NCBI GenBank assembly: GCA_964545715.1
Contig: CAZJHX010000005.1
Location: forward strand, 79,760 to 143,759
Source of the DNA: CAZJHX01 sp964545715
GTDB lineage: Bacteria > Myxococcota_A > UBA9042 > GCA-2863065
DNA: 64,000 bases
Direction: 5' to 3'
The notes beneath the pieces were generated by a model. That model had not been told where the DNA came from and made no database searches. It worked only from the letters and a program-made list of their open reading frames with translations. A program made the position numbers and the translations under genes. Numbering within the stretch: position 1 is the stretch's first letter; each line of letters opens with the position of its first letter. Shown here piece after piece: positions 14,534 through 23,586 of the stretch.

Positions 14534-14926
14534 TCAGTACCAGTCGGGCCGATTGCCGCGTTCGTCGAGGGCGCCCGACTCCAGCCAGTGCAGTCCGCTG
14601 CAGCGCTCCTCTTTTGTGAGCCCGCCGCGACTGCGGAACATGCCCTCCAGCCCCTCCCGCAGGTCCTTGCGCTCTGTCTTGAACGGATATTGGGACGACT
14701 CGTAGACCGCCTGAGCGGCCTTGTCGTCGCTGATCTCCGAGTTGTGGCAGCGGTTGCAGTGGGCCTTGAAGATGGGCTCCACCGCGGGATAACGCAGCAC
14801 TTCTGCCGGCGCAGGACCGCAGTTGGGGTCCGGAGCGGCCATATGCGACGTCGTGACCGCGGTTGCCACGCCGATAGTCGCGATTGCGACGATGGACCAC
14901 AGGGCGATGATGACTCGCTTTCGCAT
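14534..14926 (-). CDS. Membrane-anchored haem-binding (cytochrome c-like) protein
   Basis: A 130-residue protein with one N-terminal membrane anchor (RVIIALWSIVAIATIGVATAV) and a haem-attachment motif CNRCH in a haem-binding-domain context (YPAVEPIFKAHCNRCHNSEI). The C-terminal part (LTKEERCSGLHWLESGALDE) may supply distal ligands. Start taken at ATG 14926; an upstream in-frame start at 14962 would only add a basic tail. It probably works as a small periplasmic electron carrier. Confidence 0.75.
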   Translation of the reverse strand: MRKRVIIALWSIVAIATIGVATAVTTSHMAAPDPNCGPAPAEVLRYPAVEPIFKAHCNRCHNSEISDDKAAQAVYESSQYPFKTERKDLREGLEGMFRSRGGLTKEERCSGLHWLESGALDERGNRPDWY

Positions 14927-15046
14927 AACAACAGGTTTGCCGGATGAGCGGCGCGTGCGCAATCCCGATGTTTTTGTGTTGACCGATTGCTCACGTATCA
15001 GCCGTCGATCGTGTTAATCTAAGCGCTCCAGACAACACGGAACCCG

Positions 15047-16939
15047 ATGGCGATCCCAGAGGTTGAGGCGGTCTTTCGCACCGAGTTGGTGCGGGCGCTG
15101 CAGCGAAGCGGTGCCTACAAACGCCGGGATGCGGCTCTAGATGCGCTGCGAGCGCTGCCGGACACGTGCGCCGAGGTCGTGGTCGACACCTGGGACGATG
15201 ACACTGCGGAGGCGCGCTGGCTTCACGAGTTCGGCCTGCGTCTGGAGCTGTCGGCGCTGGCGATCAAGACGGATGTTCCCGAGGACTCCTTTCACCGGTT
15301 TCTCGGGTTGCTGCACGAGCACCACTCCAGCGCGCTGGCATTGGCGGCGTCGGAGTCGGCCGCGCGGCTGACGGACGCCGGGGTCAAAGGGCTGGAGAAG
15401 ACGCTGGCGCTGCTGCGCGAACAGAGCGAGGAGCGGGACCTGGCCAAAGAGCTGCGAGAGCTGAGGCTCACCCACGCCAGCGTCGTGATGCGGGACGAGC
15501 TCATCCACGATGATCGGCGGCTGCCGCGTCCGACCCGCATCGCGCTGTCACGACTGAAAAAAGACCTGTGGATGGCGACCCGGCTTCAGGACCGTGTCGT
15601 GGCTGACATCGTCTGCGCGCTGCCGATCGGGGTGGAGTTTGAGCAGCTGCTGGTCAACCTGGACATGATCGATCGCAGCGAGCTGAAGGGCGATGTGGTG
15701 CGCGTGATGTGGGCTGCCAACACCGGCGACCGTGAGCTGCTCGCCATGCTGAAGCGGCTGTACCTGGCCGATGATCTGGCGCTGACCGACCTGCCCGAGG
15801 CCGCCCGCTCGTCGGTGGCCCGAGAGCGCAAAGCGGGGGAGTGCCGCGATAATCCCGCCCGCTTCCTCGGGGCGCTGGACGCCATGGAGGACAAGGACGA
15901 ATACCGCGAGCACCTGTTGATCGCGCTGACCGTCTTTCCGGATCTGCTGCGCGCCTCCGGCGGCGAGGACGCGACGCGCATCGTCGAGCTGATCAAGCGC
16001 CACAAGCAGCCCTCCGACGGGTTTGTTTGGCGCGCCGAGCTGCTGGCGGATGTGCTGGGCGACCTGGAGTCCTACGACCTGGCGACGCCGCTGGTCGGGG
16101 TGGTGACGTCCAGCGGGCGCGCGATTCGACAGCGCGTCATGCAGGTCTTTGACGCGATGGAGGCGCTGTCCCTGCCGATCCTGATGCGCATCCTCACCGA
16201 GACGGACCGGACGGCGGTCTGCAACGACGCAGCGGTGACGCTGGCCCGCATCGCGACGCCGGACTGGCTCGTCGGTCAGCTGAGCTCAAAGACGCTTCGC
16301 CCGCACACCGCGCATTATCTGCTGAAGGTGCTGGGCGAGATTGGTGATGTCCGCCACGCCGTGGGGATCAAAGGCTACCTGCGTCACAGCGAGCCGAAGG
16401 TTCGCGACGCCGCGGTGGAGGCCGCGTTCCTGTTGGGCGGCGAGAAGGCGCTCCCGGTGCTGCTGCGCGCGATTTACGACCCGAACCCCGATCTGATCTG
16501 CCGGGCCATCCACTTTCTGGAGCGCCTGGACTACAAAGACGGGCGCTATGTGAAGCGGCTGCTGAAGTTTGTGACGCCGCCGTCGGAAGAGGGTGAAGAG
16601 GCCACAAAGCCGGCGCCGGAGCTGGTGCAGGTGGCGGCAATTCGCGCGCTGGCGCGCATGGGCAGTCTCAAGCTGGGGCAGCAGGGGACGTTGGAGGAGC
16701 ATCTGCTCAAGGTGCTGCCCGCGCCGGACAAGTGGAAGCGCTTTGCGATCTGGCGACAGACGGAAGAGACCGTCAGCGAGGATGTCAGAATGGCGGTGTG
16801 TGACGCCCTGGCGCGCATCGGTGGGCAGGCGTCAATGGCGCGCCTCAACGACCAGAGCGGGGAGCCCGAGCAGCGGGTGCGCGTGCGGATGAGCCGATCC
16901 GCCGCGGCGATCGAGCGTCGGCTGACCGGCGAAGGCTGA
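15047..16939 (+). CDS. HEAT-repeat protein
   Basis: A 630-residue, apparently cytoplasmic alpha-solenoid. HEAT-like helical pairs recur through the protein, clearest at GYLRHSEPKVRDAAVEAAFL, ALPVLLRAIYDPNPDLICRA and AIRALARMGSLKLG. Such domains are protein-binding scaffolds and are abundant in Myxococcota. No catalytic motif is seen. Its last 95 bp overlap, tail to tail, the 3' end of the CARDB gene on the other strand. Confidence 0.8.
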   Translation: MAIPEVEAVFRTELVRALQRSGAYKRRDAALDALRALPDTCAEVVVDTWDDDTAEARWLHEFGLRLELSALAIKTDVPEDSFHRFLGLLHEHHSSALALAASESAARLTDAGVKGLEKTLALLREQSEERDLAKELRELRLTHASVVMRDELIHDDRRLPRPTRIALSRLKKDLWMATRLQDRVVADIVCALPIGVEFEQLLVNLDMIDRSELKGDVVRVMWAANTGDRELLAMLKRLYLADDLALTDLPEAARSSVARERKAGECRDNPARFLGALDAMEDKDEYREHLLIALTVFPDLLRASGGEDATRIVELIKRHKQPSDGFVWRAELLADVLGDLESYDLATPLVGVVTSSGRAIRQRVMQVFDAMEALSLPILMRILTETDRTAVCNDAAVTLARIATPDWLVGQLSSKTLRPHTAHYLLKVLGEIGDVRHAVGIKGYLRHSEPKVRDAAVEAAFLLGGEKALPVLLRAIYDPNPDLICRAIHFLERLDYKDGRYVKRLLKFVTPPSEEGEEATKPAPELVQVAAIRALARMGSLKLGQQGTLEEHLLKVLPAPDKWKRFAIWRQTEETVSEDVRMAVCDALARIGGQASMARLNDQSGEPEQRVRVRMSRSAAAIERRLTGEG

Positions 16940-18659
16940 GCAATACCAACAGCAACAGCAGGGCTGCCGCCCACGGCACGGGACCCGTGTGACCTGTTTG
17001 GGAGCAGCCCCCCGAGTCCGTGTCCCGGTCGGACGAGCCGCCAGAGCCGGCGTCGGGGGCGGGCGGAGCTGGCTCGGCGGTGGCGCCGGAGTCCGGGGGC
17101 GGCGGATCCTCATCAGGCGTCGGTGGCGCGCTGCAGGTGCTCGAGTCGACCGTGACGCCGAAGACGCTGTCGATGTTGTTGGCGTAGTTGCCCTCTTCGA
17201 CCGTCTTGTCGCCGTTGACGACCACCCACGTGTCGTAGACGCCGTCGGGGACCTCCTGCCATTGGTCATAGATGATCGTTATGTCCTCGCCCGGCGCCAG
17301 CCCTCCCGGTACGGGCACCAGGAAGTCCGCAAAGCCCTCCAGTCCGGGGTTTACGGGCCGGTTCTTGAAGAAGCCTACGGTAAATCCGCCTGCCGGGAAG
17401 TGGCCCGCGTTCTTGATCGACACGGCCCATGTGACGTCCGTACACACCGCCTCCGCCGTCACCTTGAGGATGGTGAGATCCGCCTCGGTGACGTTGACGA
17501 GAATGGGACCCGCCACGTTGTTCACCTCGTTGAGCTCCGACAGCTTGTTGGCGCAGTCCAGCAGCACCCAGGCAGAGTGCTGGCCGACCGGGGGACCCTT
17601 CCACTCGAGCTGCACCACGACCTTGTCGCCTGCCGCCAGGCCCGGGACCAGCTTGGTCGCGTAGCCGGGCGGTGGCTCGTTCGTGCAGGAGGGGGCGTCT
17701 TCAGAGCTGAAGAAGCCGTCCACCGAGAACTCCCCCGCAAAGCCGGTGCCCTCGTTGGCGATGGTGACCGTGTAGACGATGTCGGGGCCGTCCGACTCCC
17801 ACGTGAGGCTGGTCACGGTCAGGTCCGGGAAGTCGCCCTCGAGGAGGACGCTGTAGCCCGTGCCGATCAGGCAGTTGTTGGTCTCCTCGTGCTCGATGAC
17901 CTGGTCCTTTTGATGGTCCACGCACAGCCAGGGCAGGTAGCTGCCGTTGGGCGCGGGCTCCCAGACCGCCTCGAAGGGCAGGGTGCCGCCCGCCTCCAGC
18001 GCCTCGATCGAGATCAGCTCGCTGGGCAGGTCCGCCTTCTTGGGCTCGGTGTCAGAGTGTCGAAAGAACGTGATGTCGAACGGTCCGGCCGCGTCGTCGC
18101 CGTTGTTGATCACCTGCCCGGCGAACGTGACCTTGTTGCCGTCCACTTGCGCGTTGATCCAGCCGATAGTCAGGTCCGGCAGCTCTGTTTTGGGCTCGGT
18201 GACCTCTACGGTGAGGTCCGTGACGTTGTTGATCTTGGTGACCTCGTCCAGGGCCAGGGAGCTGAGCAGCGGGTCCTCGGAGAAGGAGACCGAGTCCACC
18301 ATGAGCCAGGCGTGGTAGGTGCCCGGGGTCTTGAAGTCGTATTTCAGGGTCAGCTCGACCTGCTCGCCGGGCTCGATGATCTCCAGCGGCAGCGTCGTCT
18401 CGATGTCGGGCGTGCTGCCGACGTCGACCGAGGGCTGGGAGTCCGAGTTTGCAAAGACCAGGACGTTGAACAAGCCGATGGCGGTCTCCGAGGGGAGCGC
18501 CGCGACCTCGCCGAGGTTGGCCACCACGATCTCAAACGTAACTTTGTGAGAGTCCGGCACCTGCTTCCACACGGCGGTTATCGCCAGATCCGGCAGCTGC
18601 GCCTGCACGGGGGGAGCGTAGAAGAGCAGGGCCGCCAGCAGAACGATCGGCGCGCGCAT
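16845..18659 (-). CDS. Secreted CARDB-repeat protein with MYXO-CTERM-like tail
   Basis: A 604-residue secreted protein. After a signal peptide (ALLFYAPPVQA) come about four CARDB-type Ig-like domains of roughly 120 residues. Each begins near PDLAITAVWKQV, PDLTIGWINAQ, PDLTVTSLTWES or ADLTILKVTAEA and ends near EVTKINNVTDL or LNEVNNVAGP. The C-terminus has an Asp/Pro linker, Gly-Cys-Ser, a hydrophobic helix (VPWAAALLLLLVLLSL) and Arg-Arg, the MYXO-CTERM sorting architecture, but with an unusual extra 26 basic residues. It is probably surface-anchored. The start ATG overlaps the stop of the upstream pterin dehydratase gene (ATGA). Confidence 0.85.
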   Translation of the reverse strand: MRAPIVLLAALLFYAPPVQAQLPDLAITAVWKQVPDSHKVTFEIVVANLGEVAALPSETAIGLFNVLVFANSDSQPSVDVGSTPDIETTLPLEIIEPGEQVELTLKYDFKTPGTYHAWLMVDSVSFSEDPLLSSLALDEVTKINNVTDLTVEVTEPKTELPDLTIGWINAQVDGNKVTFAGQVINNGDDAAGPFDITFFRHSDTEPKKADLPSELISIEALEAGGTLPFEAVWEPAPNGSYLPWLCVDHQKDQVIEHEETNNCLIGTGYSVLLEGDFPDLTVTSLTWESDGPDIVYTVTIANEGTGFAGEFSVDGFFSSEDAPSCTNEPPPGYATKLVPGLAAGDKVVVQLEWKGPPVGQHSAWVLLDCANKLSELNEVNNVAGPILVNVTEADLTILKVTAEAVCTDVTWAVSIKNAGHFPAGGFTVGFFKNRPVNPGLEGFADFLVPVPGGLAPGEDITIIYDQWQEVPDGVYDTWVVVNGDKTVEEGNYANNIDSVFGVTVDSSTCSAPPTPDEDPPPPDSGATAEPAPPAPDAGSGGSSDRDTDSGGCSQTGHTGPVPWAAALLLLLVLLSLRRSADARSPRRIGSSARAPAARAPRSGR

Positions 18660-18946
18660 CAGGTCACCGAGTCGATGAACTCGGCCAGGGCGATATCCTT
18701 GGCGCTGAGTCCACCCGCGTCGTGGGTTGAGAGCGTGATCTCGACCCGGTTGTAGACGTTGAACCACTCGGGGTGGTGACACATCTCTTCGGCTTTGAGG
18801 GCGACCCGGCTCATGAAGCCGAATGCGGCGTTGAAGTCGCCGAAGGTCACCTGCTTGAAGATGGCGTCGCGCCCCTCGACCAGCGCCCAGCCGGGCAGCT
18901 TGTCAAGGGCGGCGGCGCGCTCACCGTCGCTCAATCGCTTTGTCAT
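18659..18946 (-). CDS. phhB: Pterin-4a-carbinolamine dehydratase
   Basis: A 95-residue cytosolic enzyme that recycles 4a-hydroxytetrahydrobiopterin, normally alongside aromatic amino acid hydroxylases. Length and motifs are standard: GFMSRVALKAEEMCHHPEW contains the His-His pair and following Pro-Glu-Trp, and VEITLSTHDAGGLSAKDIAL the third catalytic His region. No phenylalanine hydroxylase is present in the window. It is the first gene of a coupled pair with the CARDB protein, an unexpected partner. Confidence 0.92.
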   Translation of the reverse strand: MTKRLSDGERAAALDKLPGWALVEGRDAIFKQVTFGDFNAAFGFMSRVALKAEEMCHHPEWFNVYNRVEITLSTHDAGGLSAKDIALAEFIDSVT

Positions 18947-19005
18947 GACGGCAGCGTAGCAGACTTGTAATGACAGGGCGGGCGGCGTCGCAGTACCCTG
19001 CCTGC

Positions 19006-20205
19006 ATGTCGAGGCGATCCTGCGTGTGGCTTTTGTCGGCGGTGCTGCTCTGCGGCTGCCCCGAGACGACCACCGAAGGCAAGAGTGGACCGGACGACGC
19101 GGGCACGACCGGCGGCGATGAAGACGTTGTGGCTGACGTGGTCGTGGAGCCCGACGCCGGCCCGGACGACACGGGCACAGCCGACACGGACCCGGCCGAC
19201 GTCGAGACCCCCGACGAGGTGGTCGAGGACGTCGCTGTCGGTGAGGACGCGGATGTCGAGGCCCCGGCGGACGTGCCAGATGCGGCGACCCCGGACGTGC
19301 CAGAGGATATTGCGGAAGAGGAGCTGCCGACGACGATCATCCTGGGCGCCTGCTGTGATCCGGACGGCGCGTGCGGTGACACCGCCGAGATCGAGTGCGT
19401 CGGAACGTGGCACGGCGACGCGCTGTGTGACGTGACGGACTGCCCGGGGCCGCCCGACGTCATTGGCGCGTGCTGCCTGCCGCACTTGAGCTGCGCCAAC
19501 CTGAAGTCGGCCCACTGCCTTGCGGCCGAAGGGGTCTTGGGCGGCCCGTCCTCGTGCGAGGTGGTGGATTGCGGGCCGCCACTCATTCAGGGGGCGTGCT
19601 GTCTGCCGGGCTCGTCTTGCATCGAGACCGACAACCTGGACTGCGCCATCGAGGGCGGGGCCTTCAGCGCGGGCGCGGTGTGTGAACCGGACACCTGTGA
19701 GCCTGAGCCCGAGGTGACCGCCTGTTGCCTGACTGGCGGCGGCTGCCAGGAGTTCGGTGCCGCGTTGTGTGAGAGCGTGGGCGGCAAGGTCAGCGCCGCC
19801 GCAACCTGTCCGGACGCCAACTGTGCGCCCCCGACGGGCGACGGTGCGTGTTGTCTGCCCGACGGCTCCTGCGAGGCGCTTGGGGCCACCGAGTGCGTCG
19901 CTTTCGGCGGCGGCTTCTCGGCGGACGCCGCCTGCTCAGAGGTCGAGTGCGCGGCCAAGATCGACGCGTTTGCCTGCTGCATCGACGGCGGCTGCCTGGC
20001 GCTGGCGGCCGGCGTATGCAGCGAGGCCGACGGAGGCTTCTACGACGGTCTGGAGTGCCCGGACGTGGACTGCGCCGAGGCGCCCGAGACCGGGGCCTGC
20101 TGTGTGCCGTTCGGCGCCTGTGTCGACACCACCAAGTCAGCGTGCGACGGCCTGATGGGCAAGTTCCAGTCGGATGCGATCTGCGAGGAGGCGGTCTGTG
20201 AGTAA
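19006..20205 (+). CDS. Lipoprotein with seven GACC-type Cys-rich repeats
   Basis: A 399-residue lipoprotein (lipobox LLCGC) with a long Asp/Glu/Thr-rich linker to about residue 110. Seven repeats of about 38-40 residues follow, each beginning GACC or similar (GACCDPDGAC, GACCLPHLSC, GACCLPGSSC, TACCLTGGGC, GACCLPDGSC, FACCIDGGC, GACCVPFGAC). Each contains a GG-aromatic segment and ends in C-x3/4-C. The repeats are disulfide-rich modules of exported proteins in Planctomycetes and Myxococcota; their role is unknown. Its stop overlaps the GTG start of the TIMP-like gene. Confidence 0.82.
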   Translation: MSRRSCVWLLSAVLLCGCPETTTEGKSGPDDAGTTGGDEDVVADVVVEPDAGPDDTGTADTDPADVETPDEVVEDVAVGEDADVEAPADVPDAATPDVPEDIAEEELPTTIILGACCDPDGACGDTAEIECVGTWHGDALCDVTDCPGPPDVIGACCLPHLSCANLKSAHCLAAEGVLGGPSSCEVVDCGPPLIQGACCLPGSSCIETDNLDCAIEGGAFSAGAVCEPDTCEPEPEVTACCLTGGGCQEFGAALCESVGGKVSAAATCPDANCAPPTGDGACCLPDGSCEALGATECVAFGGGFSADAACSEVECAAKIDAFACCIDGGCLALAAGVCSEADGGFYDGLECPDVDCAEAPETGACCVPFGACVDTTKSACDGLMGKFQSDAICEEAVCE

Positions 20206-21241
20206 GACCATTCTAGTTGCGACCCTTTTCCTGATGGCTGTGGCGCCGCCCCGTGACGCCGCTGCGTGCAGCTGCTTTCAGACCACCGTTCAGTCCTCTT
20301 ACAAGCTGGCGGACAGCGTGTTTGTGGCGCGCGTGCATTTCGCCGCCCAGGTGGGCAACACCCAGTGGTATGCGGTTCGGCTCCGAAGCACTTTCAAGGG
20401 CTGCGCCAAGGCCGGGCAGTGGGTCTACGTGAAGACCAACGTGTCCAGTGCGGCCTGCGGGGTTACCTTGAAGAAGGGGCAGTACTACCTGCTGAACGCC
20501 AAGGACCAGCCTTCAGCGTGGGGCGTATCCGTGGTGAGCATCAACTCCTGTCTGCAAAACAAGCAGGTGTCATCGCTGTCTACGGCCGACCGCAAGTGGC
20601 TGATGGGGCGCGGCGTATGCTGTGACGGCAAATGCGCCTGCGCGGACGGGACGCAGCCCGTGCAGTGTTTTGTGAGTCCTTGCACGGTCAACACCTGCCC
20701 GGCGGGCGAGTGCGTTGACAACTACTGCGGGGGTTGCAACGCCGAGTTCTACACGTCCTTTGGCGAGCAGGTGTGCCTGCCGTGCGTGACCGGAGGCGAC
20801 TGCTCGTTCTCACAGGTGTGCGGCTCGACCGGCATGTGCGTGCCGGCCTGCAACGACGACAACGACTGCAACGAGGGCTTCTGGTGCCGGCAGCTGGCGG
20901 ACTCGGACTCCAAAGAGTGCGTGCCGTATCAGCAAGAGGGTGAGACGTGCGGTGGCTTTGTGCCGGCCTTCCTCCAGAAGAAGTGCGATCCGTCGCTGGA
21001 CTGCGCCGACGTTCCGCCGCTGCTCCCCGACCTGCCCGGCGTGTGCAAGGTGACGTGCAAGGGCACCAAAGACTGCCCCGAGGATCAGTACTGCTCGGTG
21101 ACGAACCACTGCCGAGACGACGGTACCTGCTGGAAACAGAAGGACTGCACCAAGAGCGGCAACGACTACCCTCTGATCGACTGCGAGGGCAAGCTCAAGT
21201 GCACGGACAAGGTCTGCGGCATCGACTGTAAAGTCGACTAG
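20198..21241 (+). CDS. Secreted TIMP/netrin-like protein with Cys-rich C-terminus
   Basis: A 347-residue exported protein. The signal peptide ends at DAAA, and the mature N-terminus is CSC, as in tissue inhibitors of metalloproteinases (TIMP/NTR fold), followed by YKLADSVFVARVHF and VYVKTNVSSAACG. From about residue 140 it becomes Cys-rich (CPAGECVDNYCGGC, CVPACNDDNDCNEGFWC), similar in spacing to small eukaryote-like disulfide domains. The start GTG at 20198 overlaps the previous stop. The next gene, a metallocarboxypeptidase, begins 4 nt downstream. An inhibitor role is possible but unproven. Confidence 0.75.
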   Translation: MSKTILVATLFLMAVAPPRDAAACSCFQTTVQSSYKLADSVFVARVHFAAQVGNTQWYAVRLRSTFKGCAKAGQWVYVKTNVSSAACGVTLKKGQYYLLNAKDQPSAWGVSVVSINSCLQNKQVSSLSTADRKWLMGRGVCCDGKCACADGTQPVQCFVSPCTVNTCPAGECVDNYCGGCNAEFYTSFGEQVCLPCVTGGDCSFSQVCGSTGMCVPACNDDNDCNEGFWCRQLADSDSKECVPYQQEGETCGGFVPAFLQKKCDPSLDCADVPPLLPDLPGVCKVTCKGTKDCPEDQYCSVTNHCRDDGTCWKQKDCTKSGNDYPLIDCEGKLKCTDKVCGIDCKVD

Positions 21242-21245
21242 CCTG

Positions 21246-22928
21246 ATGACAACACCTGCATATCGGGGCCAGGATTACCTGAGCTTTCCGCAGATCGAGA
21301 CGTTTGCCCGCGACCTGGCCGCGGCGCTGCCCCAGTGGGTGGCGCTGGAGGACGTCGGCGAGAGTCGTGGCGGCCGCGCGCTGCTGCTGTTGACGCTGGG
21401 CGACCAGTCGGGCGCCGTGGACGACCAGCCTGCGTTCTGGCTGGACGGCGGCACCCACGCGCCGGAGTGGACGGGCGTGATGGCCGCCCTGTTTTCGGTG
21501 TCGCGCTGGGCCGAGCAGCTGGCGTCCGGCGATGGCGCTGCGCAGGCGTGGTTTCGTGCCCACACCGTCTACTGCATGCCGTGCATCAGCCCGGACGGGC
21601 TGCAGGCGATGTTCGAGGGCCAGCCGTTTCTGCGGTCCGTCCTGCGTCCGCCGAAGCCGGGCGAGGTGCGCAGCGGGTTTGAGCCGCGTGATATCGACGG
21701 CGACGGCGCGGTGCGGTGGATGCGTTGGAAGGACCCGGCCGGACCGTTTATCGCGGACCCCGATCTGCCGCTGTTCATGCGTCCCCGGCGCATCGATGAC
21801 GACCCCGCCGACGCCTGGTTTCTCGCAGACGAAGGCGAGTTTCTGGATTGGGACGGCGTGCGCTGGTCTGCGGCCACCCGCCGCTTTGGCCTGGACCTCA
21901 ACCGCAACTACCCGGAGGCGTGGCGGCCATTCTCGATGTTCGGCATGGACAGCGGCGCGTTTCCGCTGAGCGAGCCCGAGAGCCGCGCCGTCGTCGACAG
22001 CTTCGCAGCGCGCCGCAACATCGCGTGCGCCTTGACCAACCACACGTACACCGGGGCGCTGTTGACCGCGCCGGCGCGCGTGGACGATCCGCTGGGCGAC
22101 CAGGACGTGCGCATGCTGGAGCTGTTGGCGGATGACGCGGTGGACGGCACCCATTATCGCGTGATTCGCAAGCACCCCGACTTCACGTACGACCCCAAGA
22201 ACCCGGCGATTGGCTGTTGGGACGACTGCCTGTGCAACACGTTCGGCGTGGCCGGGTACACGCTGGAGCTGTGGGATCCGTTCCGCCACGCCGGCGTCGA
22301 CAACCTCACTCCCGCCAAGTTTTTCATGAAGCCGGATCCGGCCAAGATCCGCGCGCTCATCGCCAAGTTTGCGGAGGATCCGGAGGCTACTCGCCCGTGG
22401 CAGCCGTTTGACCACCCGCAGCTGGGCCCTGTCGAGATCGGCGGCATCGACTACATGCGGACGATGCGCAATCCGCCCGTGGCCCTGCTGGAGGCGGAAT
22501 GTGAGCGCGGCTATACCGTGGCTGACCGCCTGCGTCGGGCTCTGCCGAGAGCGCATGCCACCGCCACAGTCGCGGCGCGCGGGGACAAGGTGTACGAGGT
22601 GCGGTTTGTACTGGAAAACCGGGGCTTTCTGCCGACCGGCAGCCTGGCGTTTGCCGAGGAGAAGGGCATGACGCTGCCGGTCTCAGCCGCTCTCGAGACG
22701 CCCGACGGCGTGCAGCAGCTCTCCGGTACCCGCGCGCGTGCGCTAACGCATATGGACGGCTGGGGCACGCTGCGCGTCAGCTCGTCGACCAACGCGCTTT
22801 ATCCGTCGCTGCCGTCGCGCGGCAACCGGGCTCATACATCGTGGCTGGTTCGTGGGAAAGGCGCCGTGCGCATCGCGTGGCAGGCCGGCCGCGCCGGCCG
22901 CGGGCAGCTGACCGTGGAGCTCAGTTGA
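21246..22928 (+). CDS. M14 family zinc carboxypeptidase
   Basis: A 560-residue metallocarboxypeptidase. Zinc ligands His and Glu are in GGTHAPEW, the substrate-binding Arg region is FGLDLNRNYPEAW, the third ligand His is in LTNHTYTGALLTAP, and the catalytic Glu in YTLELWDPF. No signal peptide is visible, unlike the secreted TIMP-like neighbour 4 nt upstream. A C-terminal beta domain follows the catalytic part (from about residue 430, TVAARGDKVYEVRFVLENRG). It probably removes C-terminal residues or side groups from peptides. Its last 8 bp overlap the convergent PepSY-like gene. Confidence 0.88.
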   Translation: MTTPAYRGQDYLSFPQIETFARDLAAALPQWVALEDVGESRGGRALLLLTLGDQSGAVDDQPAFWLDGGTHAPEWTGVMAALFSVSRWAEQLASGDGAAQAWFRAHTVYCMPCISPDGLQAMFEGQPFLRSVLRPPKPGEVRSGFEPRDIDGDGAVRWMRWKDPAGPFIADPDLPLFMRPRRIDDDPADAWFLADEGEFLDWDGVRWSAATRRFGLDLNRNYPEAWRPFSMFGMDSGAFPLSEPESRAVVDSFAARRNIACALTNHTYTGALLTAPARVDDPLGDQDVRMLELLADDAVDGTHYRVIRKHPDFTYDPKNPAIGCWDDCLCNTFGVAGYTLELWDPFRHAGVDNLTPAKFFMKPDPAKIRALIAKFAEDPEATRPWQPFDHPQLGPVEIGGIDYMRTMRNPPVALLEAECERGYTVADRLRRALPRAHATATVAARGDKVYEVRFVLENRGFLPTGSLAFAEEKGMTLPVSAALETPDGVQQLSGTRARALTHMDGWGTLRVSSSTNALYPSLPSRGNRAHTSWLVRGKGAVRIAWQAGRAGRGQLTVELS

Positions 22929-23526
22929 TCGGCAGGCCGATCTCGACAACCGCGGGCACCCGCACACCGCGGGACAGCAGCTTGCCGCTCGGGTCAAAGC
23001 GATACGTGTACTTGCTGCCGTCCAGCTCGACCTTGACGCCGTAGACGTCGATCTTGGGGCCCTTCTTGTGCTCCGCGGAGATGATCTTGCCCTTGCCCGC
23101 AGCCTTCGTCGCGGCCGCACTCACGGCGGCAGGCAGCTTTGCCGGCTTGAAGTACCGCTCGACGTAGCGCAGCGCGCCGTCCTTGCCCACGCTGACCTCG
23201 GCTCGGCCGCCGTCGGCCAGCTTGCCCTCGACCTCGTAAACGGCGCCGCCCTCGGCGTACAGCTCGGTCTCGTAGCGGTCGATCGTCAGCCCCGGCAGCT
23301 TTTTCAGCGCGAGCTTGCTGACCGCAGCGGGGATGGCGCCGGCGTCCTTGTGGTAGACGGCGATCTTCCACACCGAGCCATCCGGCGACGTGTAGATCTT
23401 GATGCTCTGCGTCCCGGCGGCGGTGGCCGCGGTATGCAGCATCGACTTGTCCAGCTGCCCGGGCGGGCCGGCGGATGCGGCGGTGGTCATCAGAAGGGAA
23501 AAAACGGCTGCGTAAAGTGTCTTCAT
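22921..23526 (-). CDS. Secreted PepSY-like protein
   Basis: A 201-residue exported protein with a signal peptide ending ASA. It has two similar roughly 75-residue parts with the PepSY-like/BLIP-like pattern: helix AAVSKLALKKLPGLTI then strands DRYETELYAEGGAVYEVEG, and AAVSAAATKAAGKG then YGVKVELDGSKYTYRFDPSG. Such proteins inhibit proteases or act as periplasmic chaperones. The ATG at 23526 lies 9 nt after a stop codon belonging to a copied 3' end of the DUF5916 gene, suggesting that DUF5916 and this gene once formed one operon. Confidence 0.75.
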   Translation of the reverse strand: MKTLYAAVFSLLMTTAASAGPPGQLDKSMLHTAATAAGTQSIKIYTSPDGSVWKIAVYHKDAGAIPAAVSKLALKKLPGLTIDRYETELYAEGGAVYEVEGKLADGGRAEVSVGKDGALRYVERYFKPAKLPAAVSAAATKAAGKGKIISAEHKKGPKIDVYGVKVELDGSKYTYRFDPSGKLLSRGVRVPAVVEIGLPIN

Positions 23527-23535
23527 GTCGGCCTT

Positions 23536-23572
23536 CTAATAGCGGACGGTGGCCTTGAGCGCCAGCGACTGG
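23536..23572 (-). repeat. 37-bp direct repeat, copy A (copied DUF5916 3' end)
   Basis: This segment matches 24359-24395 at 35 of 37 positions and on the minus strand encodes YQSLALKATVRY and a stop, almost the last residues of the DUF5916 protein. It ends 9 nt before the PepSY-like gene. It may be an attachment-site copy created by insertion of the two-gene module 23573-24358, or a remnant of a lost DUF5916 paralogue. Confidence 0.8.
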
Positions 23573-23586
23573 TAAACGACCGTCGC

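Noticed and set aside
18970..19005. TTG/GTG-type earlier start of the GACC-repeat lipoprotein
   Set aside because: The signal peptide begins cleanly at ATG 19006 and the earlier codons would extend it with no support.
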